The notes beneath the pieces were generated by a model, which saw nothing but the letters and a program-made list of their open reading frames with translations, made no database searches and was not told where the DNA came from. The translations under genes were made by a program, and so were the position numbers. 64,000 nucleotides of DNA from Nothopassalora personata (Eukaryota > Ascomycota > Dothideomycetes > Mycosphaerellales > Mycosphaerellaceae): positions 3,038,001 through 3,102,000 of the forward strand of contig CM066294.1 in the NCBI GenBank assembly GCA_033816765.1. The letters are read 5' to 3'. Below are positions 31,162 to 41,593 of the stretch, piece after piece (position 1 is the first letter of the stretch; each line of letters starts with the position of its first letter).

Positions 31162-33168
31162 ATGAGCGCTACTCAAGCAGCTGGTAGGGGAACACCCGCC
31201 CCCAGCGAAGCAGGAAGCATCCGCCGTGCGCCACCACGACAGACCACCACGAAGGACGATGAGTCTGATGACGATGACGAGCCTACTCCAAGGAAGAGCG
31301 ACGTTAAGGCTGCTAAGCCGGACCTCTTCCATGGAGATAGGGCCAAGTTCGACGACTGGGTCAACCAGATGGACATGTACCTCATGTTCAACCCAGTCGA
31401 CACCGACAAAAGAACTATCTTCGCCATCACGTTCCTTCGCGGAAGTGCGCAGAACTGGATCAAACCTTACCTCAAGGAATACCTCGACGGTATGGGACGA
31501 TTAGACCCCACCGGAATGTTCAGGAACTACACCCTTTTCAAAGACAAGATGAAGTCAATCTTTGGAACCTCGAACGAAGTCCAACAGGCCATACGAATCA
31601 TTCAACACCTGAAGCAGAAGACGTCTACTTCAGAGTACGCCGCCAAATTCGAAGAATACGGACAGATCACCGGATGGGACCAGACGGCGTTGATGACTAT
31701 GTTCCGACGTGGACTCAAGGACTCCGTCAAGGACGAGTTGATGAGACACGGAGGAGCGATCACCAACCTCGAAGGACTGATGAAGGCGTCGATCGACATC
31801 GACGATCAGCTCTGGGAACGGTACCAGGAAAAGAAATACGACTCCAAGGTAGGAGGCATGGCAGGATACGCTCCAGATCGCAAACCCTCAGGGGGGTACG
31901 TTGCGAGGGGAGGATTCTCACGACAAAGCCAGCCCTACTATGGACCACAGCCAATGGAACTGGACGCTACCCAACGAGGACGGAAGATCGATAAGAGTAG
32001 GGGCCACGGAAAGCCCTTCAAAGGAAAAGGAAAACTCACATGCTACGCCTGTGGCAAAGAAGGCCACATGGCGCGGGATTGCCGCGGTAAAAATATGGTG
32101 CGCCGCGAGCAGTTCAATATGATGCAACCAAAGGTGGACAAATCTGGGAGCAGTGTTGGACCCCGACAATTCAACTATACCCAGAGAGTGGAGGAGAAGG
32201 ATAGCAACCGGGTTGCGACGCCTCTCCTGGACCCCTCACAAGGACGAGGAGGACACCATGTTCAACAACATACACCACCACCGAATGACCAACAATCAGA
32301 GATCGACATCAAGATCAGATTGTTTGGCATGATGGCACGAGGAGTCAACCATGAAGTCGAGAAAGAGTCTCGACATGGTCACGGAAGCCTTCATTGGCGT
32401 TTCTGTTACCAGGACTCGTGTCAAACCCACTACGACGCCAAAGCAGGCGCAGGGTACTGGCCACAACAGCCAGCAGGAACCCTGGGAGCACAACATGGAC
32501 GAAACAAGCTCCAGGAAGTGGATGTAGACGAATCTTACTTCGACGACGACAAAGAAAACCAGGATCCAGAATGGAACGGACGCTGGTCACCAGCTCCCGA
32601 ACAACAAACGAACAAGCTGGACACTATTGAAGAAGATTACGTACCGGAAGAGTCAAGCGAGGACTCATCCGAAGAAGAAGAGAGCGACACCGACGACGAA
32701 AACGAAGTATGCACGTTCACGGTAGACGCGCCAAGAAAGCTCTATGAGTTAATCATCTACCTCCAACGAAGGCATGAAGAATTCCTACCAAAGTTCTCAG
32801 GGAAACGATACCTAAACCCCAGCGAGTTCGACAAGACACTCGACACGATGAGGGGCATGGTGTGGGGCTACCCAACCATGAACGACACTGAGAACTTGGC
32901 TAAAGCGGTTGTCGAACGACCACCCATAGGAAGCCGGATGACAGGTACCGGATACCTAACACCAGCAGGAACTTTCGTCTCAAACGAACTACGAACAGCA
33001 GTACAGCATGTACAGGCTCTCTACTCAGAATCGCAGAAGATCCAGGAACGCAACAGACTACAAGTGTGGACACAGGGCAACGGGCTACAGGTTCTAGCCG
33101 AAGCCTCTAGGCACGAAGCACAGCGAACCACATACCATTCGGGAAAAGGATCAGCTCCCCAGGAATGA
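31162..33168 (+). CDS. gag: GyA Gag polyprotein
   Basis: This 668-residue structural protein should form the virus-like particle and bind element RNA. The start is the first ATG after the LTR (31162), eighteen bases past the LTR end. The capsid-like retrotrans_gag domain covers about residues 50-230 (LFHGDRAKFDDWVNQMDMYL, ITFLRGSAQNW, MFRRGLKDSVKDELM). A CCHC zinc knuckle CYACGKEGHMARDC sits at residues 294-307. A long C-terminal region includes an acidic Glu/Ser/Asp stretch (about 510-540) and is unusually large compared with a typical Gag. The stop TGA overlaps the pol ATG (ATGA, 33165-33168), and a slippery heptamer lies just upstream. Confidence 0.93.
   Translation: MSATQAAGRGTPAPSEAGSIRRAPPRQTTTKDDESDDDDEPTPRKSDVKAAKPDLFHGDRAKFDDWVNQMDMYLMFNPVDTDKRTIFAITFLRGSAQNWIKPYLKEYLDGMGRLDPTGMFRNYTLFKDKMKSIFGTSNEVQQAIRIIQHLKQKTSTSEYAAKFEEYGQITGWDQTALMTMFRRGLKDSVKDELMRHGGAITNLEGLMKASIDIDDQLWERYQEKKYDSKVGGMAGYAPDRKPSGGYVARGGFSRQSQPYYGPQPMELDATQRGRKIDKSRGHGKPFKGKGKLTCYACGKEGHMARDCRGKNMVRREQFNMMQPKVDKSGSSVGPRQFNYTQRVEEKDSNRVATPLLDPSQGRGGHHVQQHTPPPNDQQSEIDIKIRLFGMMARGVNHEVEKESRHGHGSLHWRFCYQDSCQTHYDAKAGAGYWPQQPAGTLGAQHGRNKLQEVDVDESYFDDDKENQDPEWNGRWSPAPEQQTNKLDTIEEDYVPEESSEDSSEEEESDTDDENEVCTFTVDAPRKLYELIIYLQRRHEEFLPKFSGKRYLNPSEFDKTLDTMRGMVWGYPTMNDTENLAKAVVERPPIGSRMTGTGYLTPAGTFVSNELRTAVQHVQALYSESQKIQERNRLQVWTQGNGLQVLAEASRHEAQRTTYHSGKGSAPQE
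33141..33147 (+). promoter_or_regulatory. Candidate -1 frameshift heptamer GGGAAAA
   Basis: The heptamer reads G GGA AAA in the gag frame, the canonical X XXY YYZ arrangement, and the pol frame is -1 relative to gag. The pol frame is open from 33111 and so includes this site. It lies 18 bases before the ATGA overlap. The heptamer is kept in GyB (38113-38119) and GyC (11531-11537); GyD has GGGAAAG. Frameshifting and reinitiation at ATGA are both possible routes to Pol. Confidence 0.5.
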
Positions 33169-36100
33169 GCGACCAAAGGGAGTTATGCAACACTCAGGCT
33201 CACGCATCGACACCAAACACAGTTTTCCAGATACAAGCAATCGTCAACGGACACAGGACCAGTGTCATGATCGACTCCGGAGCAGCGGGGAACTTTATTT
33301 CCGAGTCTTTCACAACAAGAAACGGGCTAGCTACCCTGAAGAAGAAATGGGGTTACGAATTGATCGCGGTAGACGGATCATCGTTACCTAGCGTGGAATG
33401 GGAGACGACACCATTGCCACTGGCTATCCAACAGCACCACGAGAACATTACCTTGGATGTCACTGATATGGCCAGTCATGACATAGTATTAGGTATGCCT
33501 TGGTTGAGAAAGCACAATCCAGTTATCGACTGGAGGAGAAGAGTACTCACATTTAGGCAATGCAACTGCGTTATAGGCATTGAACCTACGCATCGACAGC
33601 GGACGATGGTAGATGAGGCAAGGAAACAGCTCAACGCATTCGAGCTTGCGCCGAACAGAAGGAATCAAGAACCACCTTCGACCGGGATAGATACTGGCGT
33701 GGGGCCGCCGGATCACGAAATCACTGGAACGGATGGAAGTAACGCACCATCGAAGGATGCTGGTATATCGGAACCAAGCATTCCCAAGGAGTACCTTAAG
33801 TGGAAAAGGCTCTTTGAAGAGGAAAAGGGTAGAGACGCCTTACCTAGACACCAACCATGGGACCACAAGATAAACATTCAGCCAGGGAAGGAGCCTCCAT
33901 GGGGACCCCTATATCAAATGTCCGAGAAAGAGCTCAAAACCCTACGAGAATGGCTGAAGGAGAAACTCGACAAAGGATGGATAAGAAGATCCACCTCAAG
34001 TGCGGGAACTCCATGTATGTTTGTTCCAAAACAAAACGGGAAACTACGACTCGTACAAGACTACCGAAAATTGAACGAGATCACGATAAAGAACCGATAT
34101 CCATTACCGAACATCGAAGAAGCACAGGACCGACTCACCGGATCCGACTGGTACACAAAGATCGATCTACGAGACGCCTTCTACGCCATCCGGATGGCGG
34201 AAGGAGAGGAATGGAAAACCGCATTCAGAACACGATACGGACTCTACGAATTCTTGGTCATGCCAATGGGACTGACCAACGCACCCGCATCCTGTCAAGA
34301 CCTAGTCAATGAGACGCTGAGAGAACTTCTTGACGTGTGCGTCATTGCCTATATGGACGACATCCTCGTCTACACCAAAGGATCACTGCAGAACCACATT
34401 AGACAAGTCCAGGACGTCTTCGAGCGCCTCACAAGGGTAGGGTTCAAGACGGCACCAGAAAAATGCGAGTTCCACAAGAAACAAGTTAAATTCCTCGGAT
34501 TCATCATAAGCACAACAGGAATCCAGATCGACCCGACAAAGACACAGTCTATCGAAGAATGGCCGACGCCAGCCAACGTTAAGGACGTACAATCGTTCCT
34601 TGGACTCGCAAACTATAACCGCAAGTTCATCAAGGACTACTCCAAAACGGCTGCAGCCATGACTGCACTCACTAGGAAAGACACCAAGTGGACCTGGGGC
34701 AACAAAGAACGACAAGCTTTCGAAACACTCAAAAGACAGTGCGCCTCAGCACCAACACTTCGACTATTCGACGGAACAAAGGAAGTCCAAATCGAAACGG
34801 ACGCATCGGACATGGCCATAGGCGCATGCCTTACACAAGAACACGATGGGAAAAGACACCCAGTGGCCTATTACTCAAGAAAAATGACACCCGCGGAACA
34901 AAACTACGACATCCATGATAAGGAACTTCTCGCTATTGTCGCTGCAATGCAGCACTGGAGAGTATATGCGGAAGGAGCACCTAAGCTGACGATTCTTTCT
35001 GATCACAAGAATCTCACTTACTTCACTACAACGAAAGTACTGACCCGAAGACAGGCCCGCTGGTCGGAATTGCTCGGACAGTACAAGTTTGAAATCCGCT
35101 ATACCGCAGGAAAAGACAACGGCAGGGCCGACGCACTGAGCCGAAGAAGCGACTACATGGAAGGAAAGGAACCAGTGCGACAACAAGTACTTAAGACTAA
35201 TCCAGATGGAAGTCTAAGCGCCAACACAAAGGAGTTCAACAACATAGTGCGCGTTCTTCAGGACACAGAAGAACAGTTCCCACTAGCACAAGGAAGATAC
35301 CAAGTACCGAAAGGACGAGAAGAGGAATGCATACGACAACATCACGACAACCCGATGTACGGACATCCTGGAACCACAAAGACTCTCGAGATCATACAAC
35401 GCAGCTTCTCATTCCCACAAATGAGACAAAAGGTATTGAACTACATTAAGCAATGTGTTCACTGTCAACAAAATAAGGCTGCACGACACGAGAAGTATGG
35501 ACAAATACAGTTCAGGACACCACCGACACAACCATGGGACGAGGTCACGATGGACTTCATTACGAAACTTCCCATATCCACGGACAAGGCGACAGGCACG
35601 GAATACGACATGATACTGGTCATGGTCGATCGCCTAACGAAATATGCACACTTTATACCTGCCTGCGAGACATACACGGCAGAGCAACTCGGTTATCTCG
35701 TTCTCGACAAGCTAGTACGATACCACGGATTCCCAAAGGTCTTTATCACAGACCGAGACAAGCTGTTTACATCCAACTACTGGAAGACTCTTGTAGCGGA
35801 AATTGGTATACAACACAAACTGTCTACGGCATATCACCCACAAACGGACGGACAAACTGAGAGAGCAAATCAAACCTTGGAACAATACCTACGACACTAC
35901 GTCAACTACGCACAAGACAACTGGGTATCACTCCTACCCATGGCACAACTTGCACTGAACAATCACAAATCAGAAACAACAGGCGAAACACCTTTCTTCG
36001 CAAATTTCGGAAGACACCCTACGCTGTTCGGTGACAAGAGAGATCACCCACAAGCGGAAAGGGCTATCGCCACAACGGAAGACCTAAGAGAGGTACACAA

Positions 36101-36584
36101 ATCCGTCAATAAACGAATTCGGGACTCGCAGCAACGACTCACTGAATCTCGTCGAAAACAACAAATGGCACCTCAGCTAAAGAGGGGGGATAAAGTCTAC
36201 CTTCTTACAAAAAACCTCAAGACACGAAGGAAGACCAAGAAACTGGATCATGTGAAAGTCGGGCCATTTCTCGTTGAAGAATCACGAGGACCAGTCAACT
36301 ACCGACTACGACTACCAAAAGATGCCAAAATCCATCCAGTGTTCCACATCTCCGTGCTGGAACCAGCAGACCCCAAAACGCCATGCCAGGAAACATTCCA
36401 CTACCAACCAGAGGAGGAAACTGAATTCGAAGTCGAAAAAATCCTGGACAAGAGAGGTCAGCGATACCTTGTCAAGTGGAAAGGATACGACAACTCAGAA
36501 AATACCTGGGAACCGAAAAAACACCTACGAAACTGTCAACAGAAAATCAAGGATTACGAGAGAAGGAAGAGACCTACCACCTAA
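33165..36584 (+). CDS. pol: GyA Pol polyprotein: protease, RT, RNase H, integrase, chromodomain
   Basis: 1139 residues. The order is: aspartic protease with DSGA (37-40); reverse transcriptase with YMDD (396-399), DLRDAFY and FLGFIIS; and RNase H with TDAS (near 543), DKELLAIV and SDHKNL. Integrase then has an HHCC zinc module (HH...GHPG...CVHC, about 725-770) and a DDE core (MDFIT near 795, TDRDKLF near 862, TDGQTERAN near 897). A C-terminal chromodomain (about 1086-1134: YLVKWKGY, NTWEP) should bind methylated histone H3 and target integration to heterochromatin, which fits its location. All catalytic residues I can check are present and there is no stop. Translation probably depends on the ATGA overlap or the GGGAAAA site. 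Its stop TAA shares bases with the stop of the antisense ORF (ctaa, 36581-36584). Confidence 0.95.
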   Translation: MSDQRELCNTQAHASTPNTVFQIQAIVNGHRTSVMIDSGAAGNFISESFTTRNGLATLKKKWGYELIAVDGSSLPSVEWETTPLPLAIQQHHENITLDVTDMASHDIVLGMPWLRKHNPVIDWRRRVLTFRQCNCVIGIEPTHRQRTMVDEARKQLNAFELAPNRRNQEPPSTGIDTGVGPPDHEITGTDGSNAPSKDAGISEPSIPKEYLKWKRLFEEEKGRDALPRHQPWDHKINIQPGKEPPWGPLYQMSEKELKTLREWLKEKLDKGWIRRSTSSAGTPCMFVPKQNGKLRLVQDYRKLNEITIKNRYPLPNIEEAQDRLTGSDWYTKIDLRDAFYAIRMAEGEEWKTAFRTRYGLYEFLVMPMGLTNAPASCQDLVNETLRELLDVCVIAYMDDILVYTKGSLQNHIRQVQDVFERLTRVGFKTAPEKCEFHKKQVKFLGFIISTTGIQIDPTKTQSIEEWPTPANVKDVQSFLGLANYNRKFIKDYSKTAAAMTALTRKDTKWTWGNKERQAFETLKRQCASAPTLRLFDGTKEVQIETDASDMAIGACLTQEHDGKRHPVAYYSRKMTPAEQNYDIHDKELLAIVAAMQHWRVYAEGAPKLTILSDHKNLTYFTTTKVLTRRQARWSELLGQYKFEIRYTAGKDNGRADALSRRSDYMEGKEPVRQQVLKTNPDGSLSANTKEFNNIVRVLQDTEEQFPLAQGRYQVPKGREEECIRQHHDNPMYGHPGTTKTLEIIQRSFSFPQMRQKVLNYIKQCVHCQQNKAARHEKYGQIQFRTPPTQPWDEVTMDFITKLPISTDKATGTEYDMILVMVDRLTKYAHFIPACETYTAEQLGYLVLDKLVRYHGFPKVFITDRDKLFTSNYWKTLVAEIGIQHKLSTAYHPQTDGQTERANQTLEQYLRHYVNYAQDNWVSLLPMAQLALNNHKSETTGETPFFANFGRHPTLFGDKRDHPQAERAIATTEDLREVHKSVNKRIRDSQQRLTESRRKQQMAPQLKRGDKVYLLTKNLKTRRKTKKLDHVKVGPFLVEESRGPVNYRLRLPKDAKIHPVFHISVLEPADPKTPCQETFHYQPEEETEFEVEKILDKRGQRYLVKWKGYDNSENTWEPKKHLRNCQQKIKDYERRKRPTT

Positions 36585-37222
36585 CCAACATTCGGAGGCT
36601 CAACGGGGCCAGCACTCCACTCGGGGAACTGGACACCAGTTATAAGACCCCAAGTGGAGGGGGAAACCTGTTCCCCAAAAACGCTGCCAAACTCGGAGAA
36701 GTCTACGAGCACCTCGCTACCGGCCGAGGCCGCGGGGGCCTCAGACTCTCCTTCCAGACGCTCCATCTCCTCCGCGGTGGACAAAGCCCTCTTGAAGGAA
36801 TTGTCCTCCGTTGATTCCGCGGCACGAAGCTGTTTTCGCAGCCGGCGGGCCTTCGCACGGGCAGCTGCCACCTTCTGCTGAGCCGCTGCTATCACCCTCT
36901 CGGCCTCTTCTTCTGCTTCGGACAGAGCGTCCTCCGCCTCTTCCGCACTCCTGGACAGCGACTCCCGGATCTTGGCCATCTTCTCGAACTCCTGAAGAGT
37001 GACCCGGAGATCACACTTCTTGTGAGCGTCGTTGCACGCCTTGCAACGACCGGACCGAGCGTCGACACGACACTCCTGGCCCTGGCGACGACACCGACTG
37101 CACGAGACGGGCATAATGGATTGGAACCGGCGAGAACGAGAAAGGGCGTTAATGGTTTCCGCGTAGATATCGGAAGAAGACGAAGGGCGAAGAGGCATCG
37201 TGAGCCATGATGACGAAGACAT
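36581..37222 (-). CDS. Antisense Zn2Cys6-like coiled-coil protein encoded within GyA
   Basis: A 213-residue ORF runs opposite to gag-pol between the pol stop and the 3' LTR, with ATG at 37222 (upstream in-frame codons lack ATG). Cysteines at 41, 44, 51, 60, 63 and 70 follow C-x2-C-x6-C-x8-C-x2-C-x6-C, the spacing of fungal GAL4-type binuclear zinc clusters, with basic residues between the first three. An Ala/Glu/Arg-rich heptad-like region follows (about 77-136), probably a coiled coil for dimerisation; the C-terminus is acidic and Ser-rich. Its stop overlaps the pol stop by convergent use of ctaa. Similar ORFs, also starting MSSSS, occupy the same place in GyB and GyE, so it is not a chance frame. 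DNA binding and a role in element or host regulation are inferences. Its promoter would lie in the 3' LTR or just inside it. Confidence 0.8.
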   Translation of the reverse strand: MSSSSWLTMPLRPSSSSDIYAETINALSRSRRFQSIMPVSCSRCRRQGQECRVDARSGRCKACNDAHKKCDLRVTLQEFEKMAKIRESLSRSAEEAEDALSEAEEEAERVIAAAQQKVAAARAKARRLRKQLRAAESTEDNSFKRALSTAEEMERLEGESEAPAASAGSEVLVDFSEFGSVFGEQVSPSTWGLITGVQFPEWSAGPVEPPNVG

Positions 37223-37270
37223 GGTGGGGAAAGCGATCACAACTATAAAAGGTAGCTCGGGACGAGCTAG

Positions 37271-37286
37271 GCTAAGAGGGGGATGG
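37271..37286 (+). promoter_or_regulatory. GyA polypurine tract
   Basis: gctaagagggggatgg immediately precedes the 3' LTR and is the expected plus-strand DNA primer. The same motif precedes the 3' LTRs of GyB (aagagggggatag) and, on the minus strand, GyE (agaagggggatag). Confidence 0.85.
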
Positions 37287-37699
37287 TGTTACGGTATGAC
37301 AACACCGCAAGGGAAAACATCCTGGCACGGGTCACGTGCAAAAGATGTATGCGCGACGTCCGCGACGCCTGACTGGGGACGACTCGTCGCGCATAGCGCG
37401 AAAGACGTACCCGCGACATGAGCGACGTCCGCGACGGTAGCGACGAGCGCACTTGTCGCAGAAGGCGCACATGGCGCGAAAGGACAGCCAAGACTGGCAA
37501 ATCTCCTTTGTATTTAGGAACGCTGAGAATCCCTTATGGCTTCGACTGCGTTCAACTCATGTTACGATCTCACTGATTGGAATACACTCTTACTCCAATT
37601 ATTCATCTTCGCTCAGTTTGCTTTAGCCTCTCCAAAGAATACCGCCACGTGACTTGACTTATCTCTCTTTTGAGATTAGCCCTGGAACGAGACATAACA
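37287..37699 (+). repeat. GyA 3' LTR
   Basis: 413 bp, with no difference seen from the 5' LTR, followed by the second copy of the target duplication acacc (37700-37704). This LTR lies next to the start of the antisense ORF and is the obvious place for its promoter. Confidence 0.95.
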
Positions 37700-38136
37700 A
37701 CACCTAAGAAACTGTACGATATAATTATCTACCTATAAAGAAGGCACGAGGAATTCCTACCTAAGATAGGCGGACGAAGGATGCTACACTCTATTAAGTT
37801 TAATAAGACACTCGATACCCTACGAGGCATAGCCTAGGGATACCTACTTATGGAAACAACTGAGAATCTAGCAACCGCCGTTATAGAACGACTACCGATA
37901 GGAAGCCGAATAATAGGAACCGGATATCTTACACCGTTAGGAACATTTATATCGAATAAATTACGCAACATAGTACAACACGCACGCGCACTCTACTTAG
38001 AAACGTAGAAGATCTAGGAACGCAATAGACTACAAGTGTAGACATAGGGTAACGGGCTATAGGTTCTAGCCGAAGCCTCTAGGCACGAAGTATAGCGAAC
38101 CACATACTATTCGGGAAAAGGATTAGCTCCCTAGGA

Positions 38137-41100
38137 ATAAGCGACTAAAGGGAGTTATACAATACTTAGGCTCACGCATCGATATTAAACATAGTTTTCT
38201 AGACATAAGCAATCGTTAACGGACACAAGACTAGTGTTATAATCGACTTAGGAGTAGCGGGGAATTTTATCTCCGAGTCTTTTATAAGAAGAAACAGGTT
38301 AGCTACCCTAAAGAAGAAATAGAGATACGAGTTAATTGCGGTAAACGGATTATCGTTACCTAGCGTAGAATAGGAGACGACACTATTGCTACTAGCTATC
38401 TAATAGTACTACGAGAATATTACCTTAGATGTCACTAATATAGCTAGTTATAACATAGTATTAGGTATACCTTAGTTAAGAAAGTATAATCTAGTAATCG
38501 ACTAGAGAAGAGGAGTACTTACATTTAGGGAATGCGATTGCGTTATCGACATTTAGCCTACGTAGTAGTAGCGTTTACTAGTAGATAAGGCAAGGAAACA
38601 GCTAAACGAGATATAGCTTACGCCGACTAGAAGGATAGAAGAATTACCTTCGACCGGGATAGACACTAGCGTAGGGCCGGCGGGTTACGAAGTTACTAGA
38701 AGTGATAGAAGTAACGTACTATCGAAGAATACTAACATCTTAGAGTTAAGTATTCCTAAGGAGTATCGTAAGTAGTCGCGACTCTTTAAAGAGGAGAGAG
38801 GCAAAACCGCCTTACCTAAGCACCGCCTATAGGATCATAAGATTAACATTTAGCTAGGGAAAGAGCCTCTATAGGGACCCCTATATTAAATGTCTAAGAA
38901 AGAGCTATAGACCCTACGAGAATAGCTAAAGGAGAAGCTAGCTAAAGGATAGATAAGAAGATCCACCTCGAGTATAGGAACTCTATATATGTTCGTTCTA
39001 AAAGCAAACGGGAAGTTACGACTCGTATAAGACTATAGGAAGTTAAACGAGATTACAATTAAGAATCGATACCCGCTACCTAACATCGAAGAAGCATAAA
39101 ATAGATTAACCGGATCGGACTAGTACACGAAGATTAACCTACGAGATGCCTTCTATGCTATACGAATAGTAGAAGGAGAAGAATAGAAAACCGCTTTTAG
39201 AATAAGATACGGACTCTACGAATTCTTAGTTATGCTAATGGGATTAACTAACGCACCTACATCCTATTAGGACCTTATTAACGAAACACTTAGAGACCTA
39301 CTCGACGTATGCGTTATTGCCTATATGGACGATATACTAGTCTATACGAAAGGATCCCTATAGGAGCATATAAAACAAGTCTAGGACGTCTTCGAACGAC
39401 TTACGTAGTTAGGATTCAAGACAGCACCCGAGAAATACGAATTCTATAAGAAAGAAGTTAAATTCTTAGGCTTCATTATTAGTACTATAGGGATAACGAT
39501 CGACCCTACGAAGACATAGTTAATTAGAGAATAGCTAGAACCGAAAACAGTTAAGGGCGTACAATCATTCCTTAGACTAGCGAACTACAACCGGAAATTC
39601 ATTAAGGAGTACGTAAAGATAGTAGCACTAATAACGATACTTACGAGAAAAGACGTTACTTAAAAATAGGGAAAGGAATAGATTGAAGCGTTTAAGAAAC
39701 TTAAGGAACAATGCGCTTTAGCCCCTACGCTGCGACTATTCGATAGTAGTAAGGAAGTCTACATCGAGACCGATGCATCTAATATAGCAATAGGCGCGTG
39801 TCTAACATAGACACACGATAGGTAGAGACACCCAGTAGCCTATTACTCCCGGAAAATAACTATAGCGGAATAGAACTACGACATCTATAATAAAGAGCTT
39901 CTAGCTATTGTTACTACTATGTAACATTAGAGAGTATATGTCGAGGGCCTACCGAAGTTAACGATTCTTTCTAACTATAAGAATCTTACGTACTTCACGA
40001 CGACGAAAGAACTTACCCGAAGGTAAGCCCGCTGGTCGGAGCTACGAGGATAGTATAAGTTCGAAATTAAATGTACTCTAGGACGAGAGAATAGCCGCGC
40101 CGACGCGCTAAGCTGAAGAAGCAACTACATAGAAGGAAAAGAACTAGTGTAACATAAAATATTAAAGACAAACCCCGACGGAAGTCTTAGTACTAACATA
40201 AGAGAATTTAATAACATTGTACGGATATTAGGCGATAGGGACGAACAATTCCCTATATCGTAAGGAAAGTACCAGGTACTAAAGAATCGAGAAGAAGAAT
40301 GTATACGATAACATCACGACGGACTAACTTATAGATACCCCGGAACTTTAAAGACAATAGACCTATTATAACGCAGTTTCTCATTTCTATAGATGAGACT
40401 TAAGGTGTCACGCTACATTAAACAATGCGTACACTACTAACGAAACAAGGCTACGAGACATGTAAAATACGGTTACCTATAGTTTAGGACACTACCGATA
40501 AAACTATAGGACGAAGTTATAATAGACTTTATTACGAAACTCCTACCGTTAAGAGATTAAGTTACGAAACAACTATACGACATAATACTAGTTATAGTTA
40601 ATAGACTTACGAAATACGTACACTTCATTCCTACATCGGAAACGTACAATGTAGAGTAGCTCGGATACCTCGTACTAGATAGACTTATCCGATACTACGG
40701 ATTCCCTTAAGCGTTTATAACGGACAGAGACAAGCTATTTACATTAAACTACTAGAAGACGCTTATAGGAACGATCGGAATTAAACATAAGCTATTAATA
40801 GCATATTATCCGGAAACAGACGGACAAACCAAAAGGATGAATTAAACGCTAGAACAATACCTACGATACTACATTAATTATGCATAAGATAACTAGGTCT
40901 TATTACTGCCAATGGCGCAGATTGCACTAAACAACCATAAATTAGAGACAACTTTAACGACACTATTTTATACGAACTTTAGTAAAGATCCTAACCTATT
41001 TAGAACACCTAGATCTTACCTATAAGCCAAAAGAGCAATCGTAACGACGGATACTCTTAAGGAAGTGCATAAAGAAACACGTAAGGCGATCGAAGATGCA

Positions 41101-41560
41101 TAATAAAAACTGTCTTAATAACGGTAGGACACGAGAAAAATAGCACCTCTACTAAAAGAGGGGGATAAGGTCTATCTCCTTACAAAAAACTTAAGAACAA
41201 GAAGATAGACTAAGAAACTAGATTACGTTAAGGTCGGACCATTTTTTATCGATAAAGTTATAGGACTAGTTAACTACCGCCTACGACTACTACCCGACGC
41301 TAAAATCTACCTAGTCTTCTATATCTCTAAGTTAGAACTAGCAGACGCCGAGACACCCTACTAGGAGAGCTTCTATTTCGAACCGGAAGTAGAAAACGAA
41401 TTCGAAGTCGAAAGAATCCTAGATAAGAAAGGTTAGCGATACCTTGTTAAATGGAAAGGATACGACGAATTAGAAAATACCTGGGAACTAAAAGAAAACC
41501 TACAAAACTGTTAGCAAAAAATCTAGGAATACTACAAGACTAAAAAACGGCTAGCCTACT
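38137..41560 (+). pseudogene. GyB pol, RIP-mutated
   Basis: It parallels GyA pol along its whole length: protease (DLGVAGNF form near 38245), RT with an intact YMDD near 39330, RNase H (TDASNIAIGA near 39770), and integrase with an HHCC remnant near 40310-40440. The chromodomain (EVERILDKKG, YLVKWKGYD, NTWEL near 41410-41500) has survived well. The start codon has become ATA, and Gln/Trp codons are widely TAG/TAA, so it is dead. The chromodomain region is noticeably less damaged than the RT. Confidence 0.9.
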
Positions 41561-41593
41561 AAGTTACCGATTGGCGACTAGTCGGCTAGGAGC

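Larger units (their letters stand above)
30732..37699 (+). mobile_element. GyA: intact Ty3/gypsy chromovirus with antisense ORF
   Basis: This 6,968-bp element has 413-bp LTRs that I read as identical (30732-31144 and 37287-37699), and a 5-bp target duplication acacc (30727-30731 and 37700-37704). gag and pol are open and show no RIP, in contrast to every other LTR element here. It inserted into GyB gag recently. The protein order PR-RT-RH-IN-chromodomain, a self-complementary primer site and close similarity to GyB-GyE place it with Tf1/sushi/MAGGY-like chromoviruses. It appears coding-competent; actual mobility cannot be judged from sequence. Confidence 0.95.
29129..38140 (+). pseudogene. 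GyB gag, RIP-mutated and split by GyA
   Basis: It is collinear with GyA gag at the protein level. The first part (29129-30731) covers LDLFYRDRAKFDD, DKRTIFAITYLRGS, LIRHGGQITNL, YDSKVGG, a knuckle degraded to YYAYSKEGYIARDC (near 30030-30070), and the acidic EEDSSEGEESD. The part after GyA (37705-38140) carries the C-terminal domain. Roughly every Trp (TGG) and many Gln codons are now TAG/TAA. The slippery heptamer GGGAAAA is kept at 38113-38119, and the gag stop/pol start overlap ATGA has become ATAA (38137-38140). Confidence 0.9.

Noticed and set aside
31048..36645. Many short ORFs in other frames of GyA gag and pol
   Set aside because: They are shadows of the two long frames. Only the antisense ORF after the pol stop is kept, because relatives in GyB and GyE conserve it.
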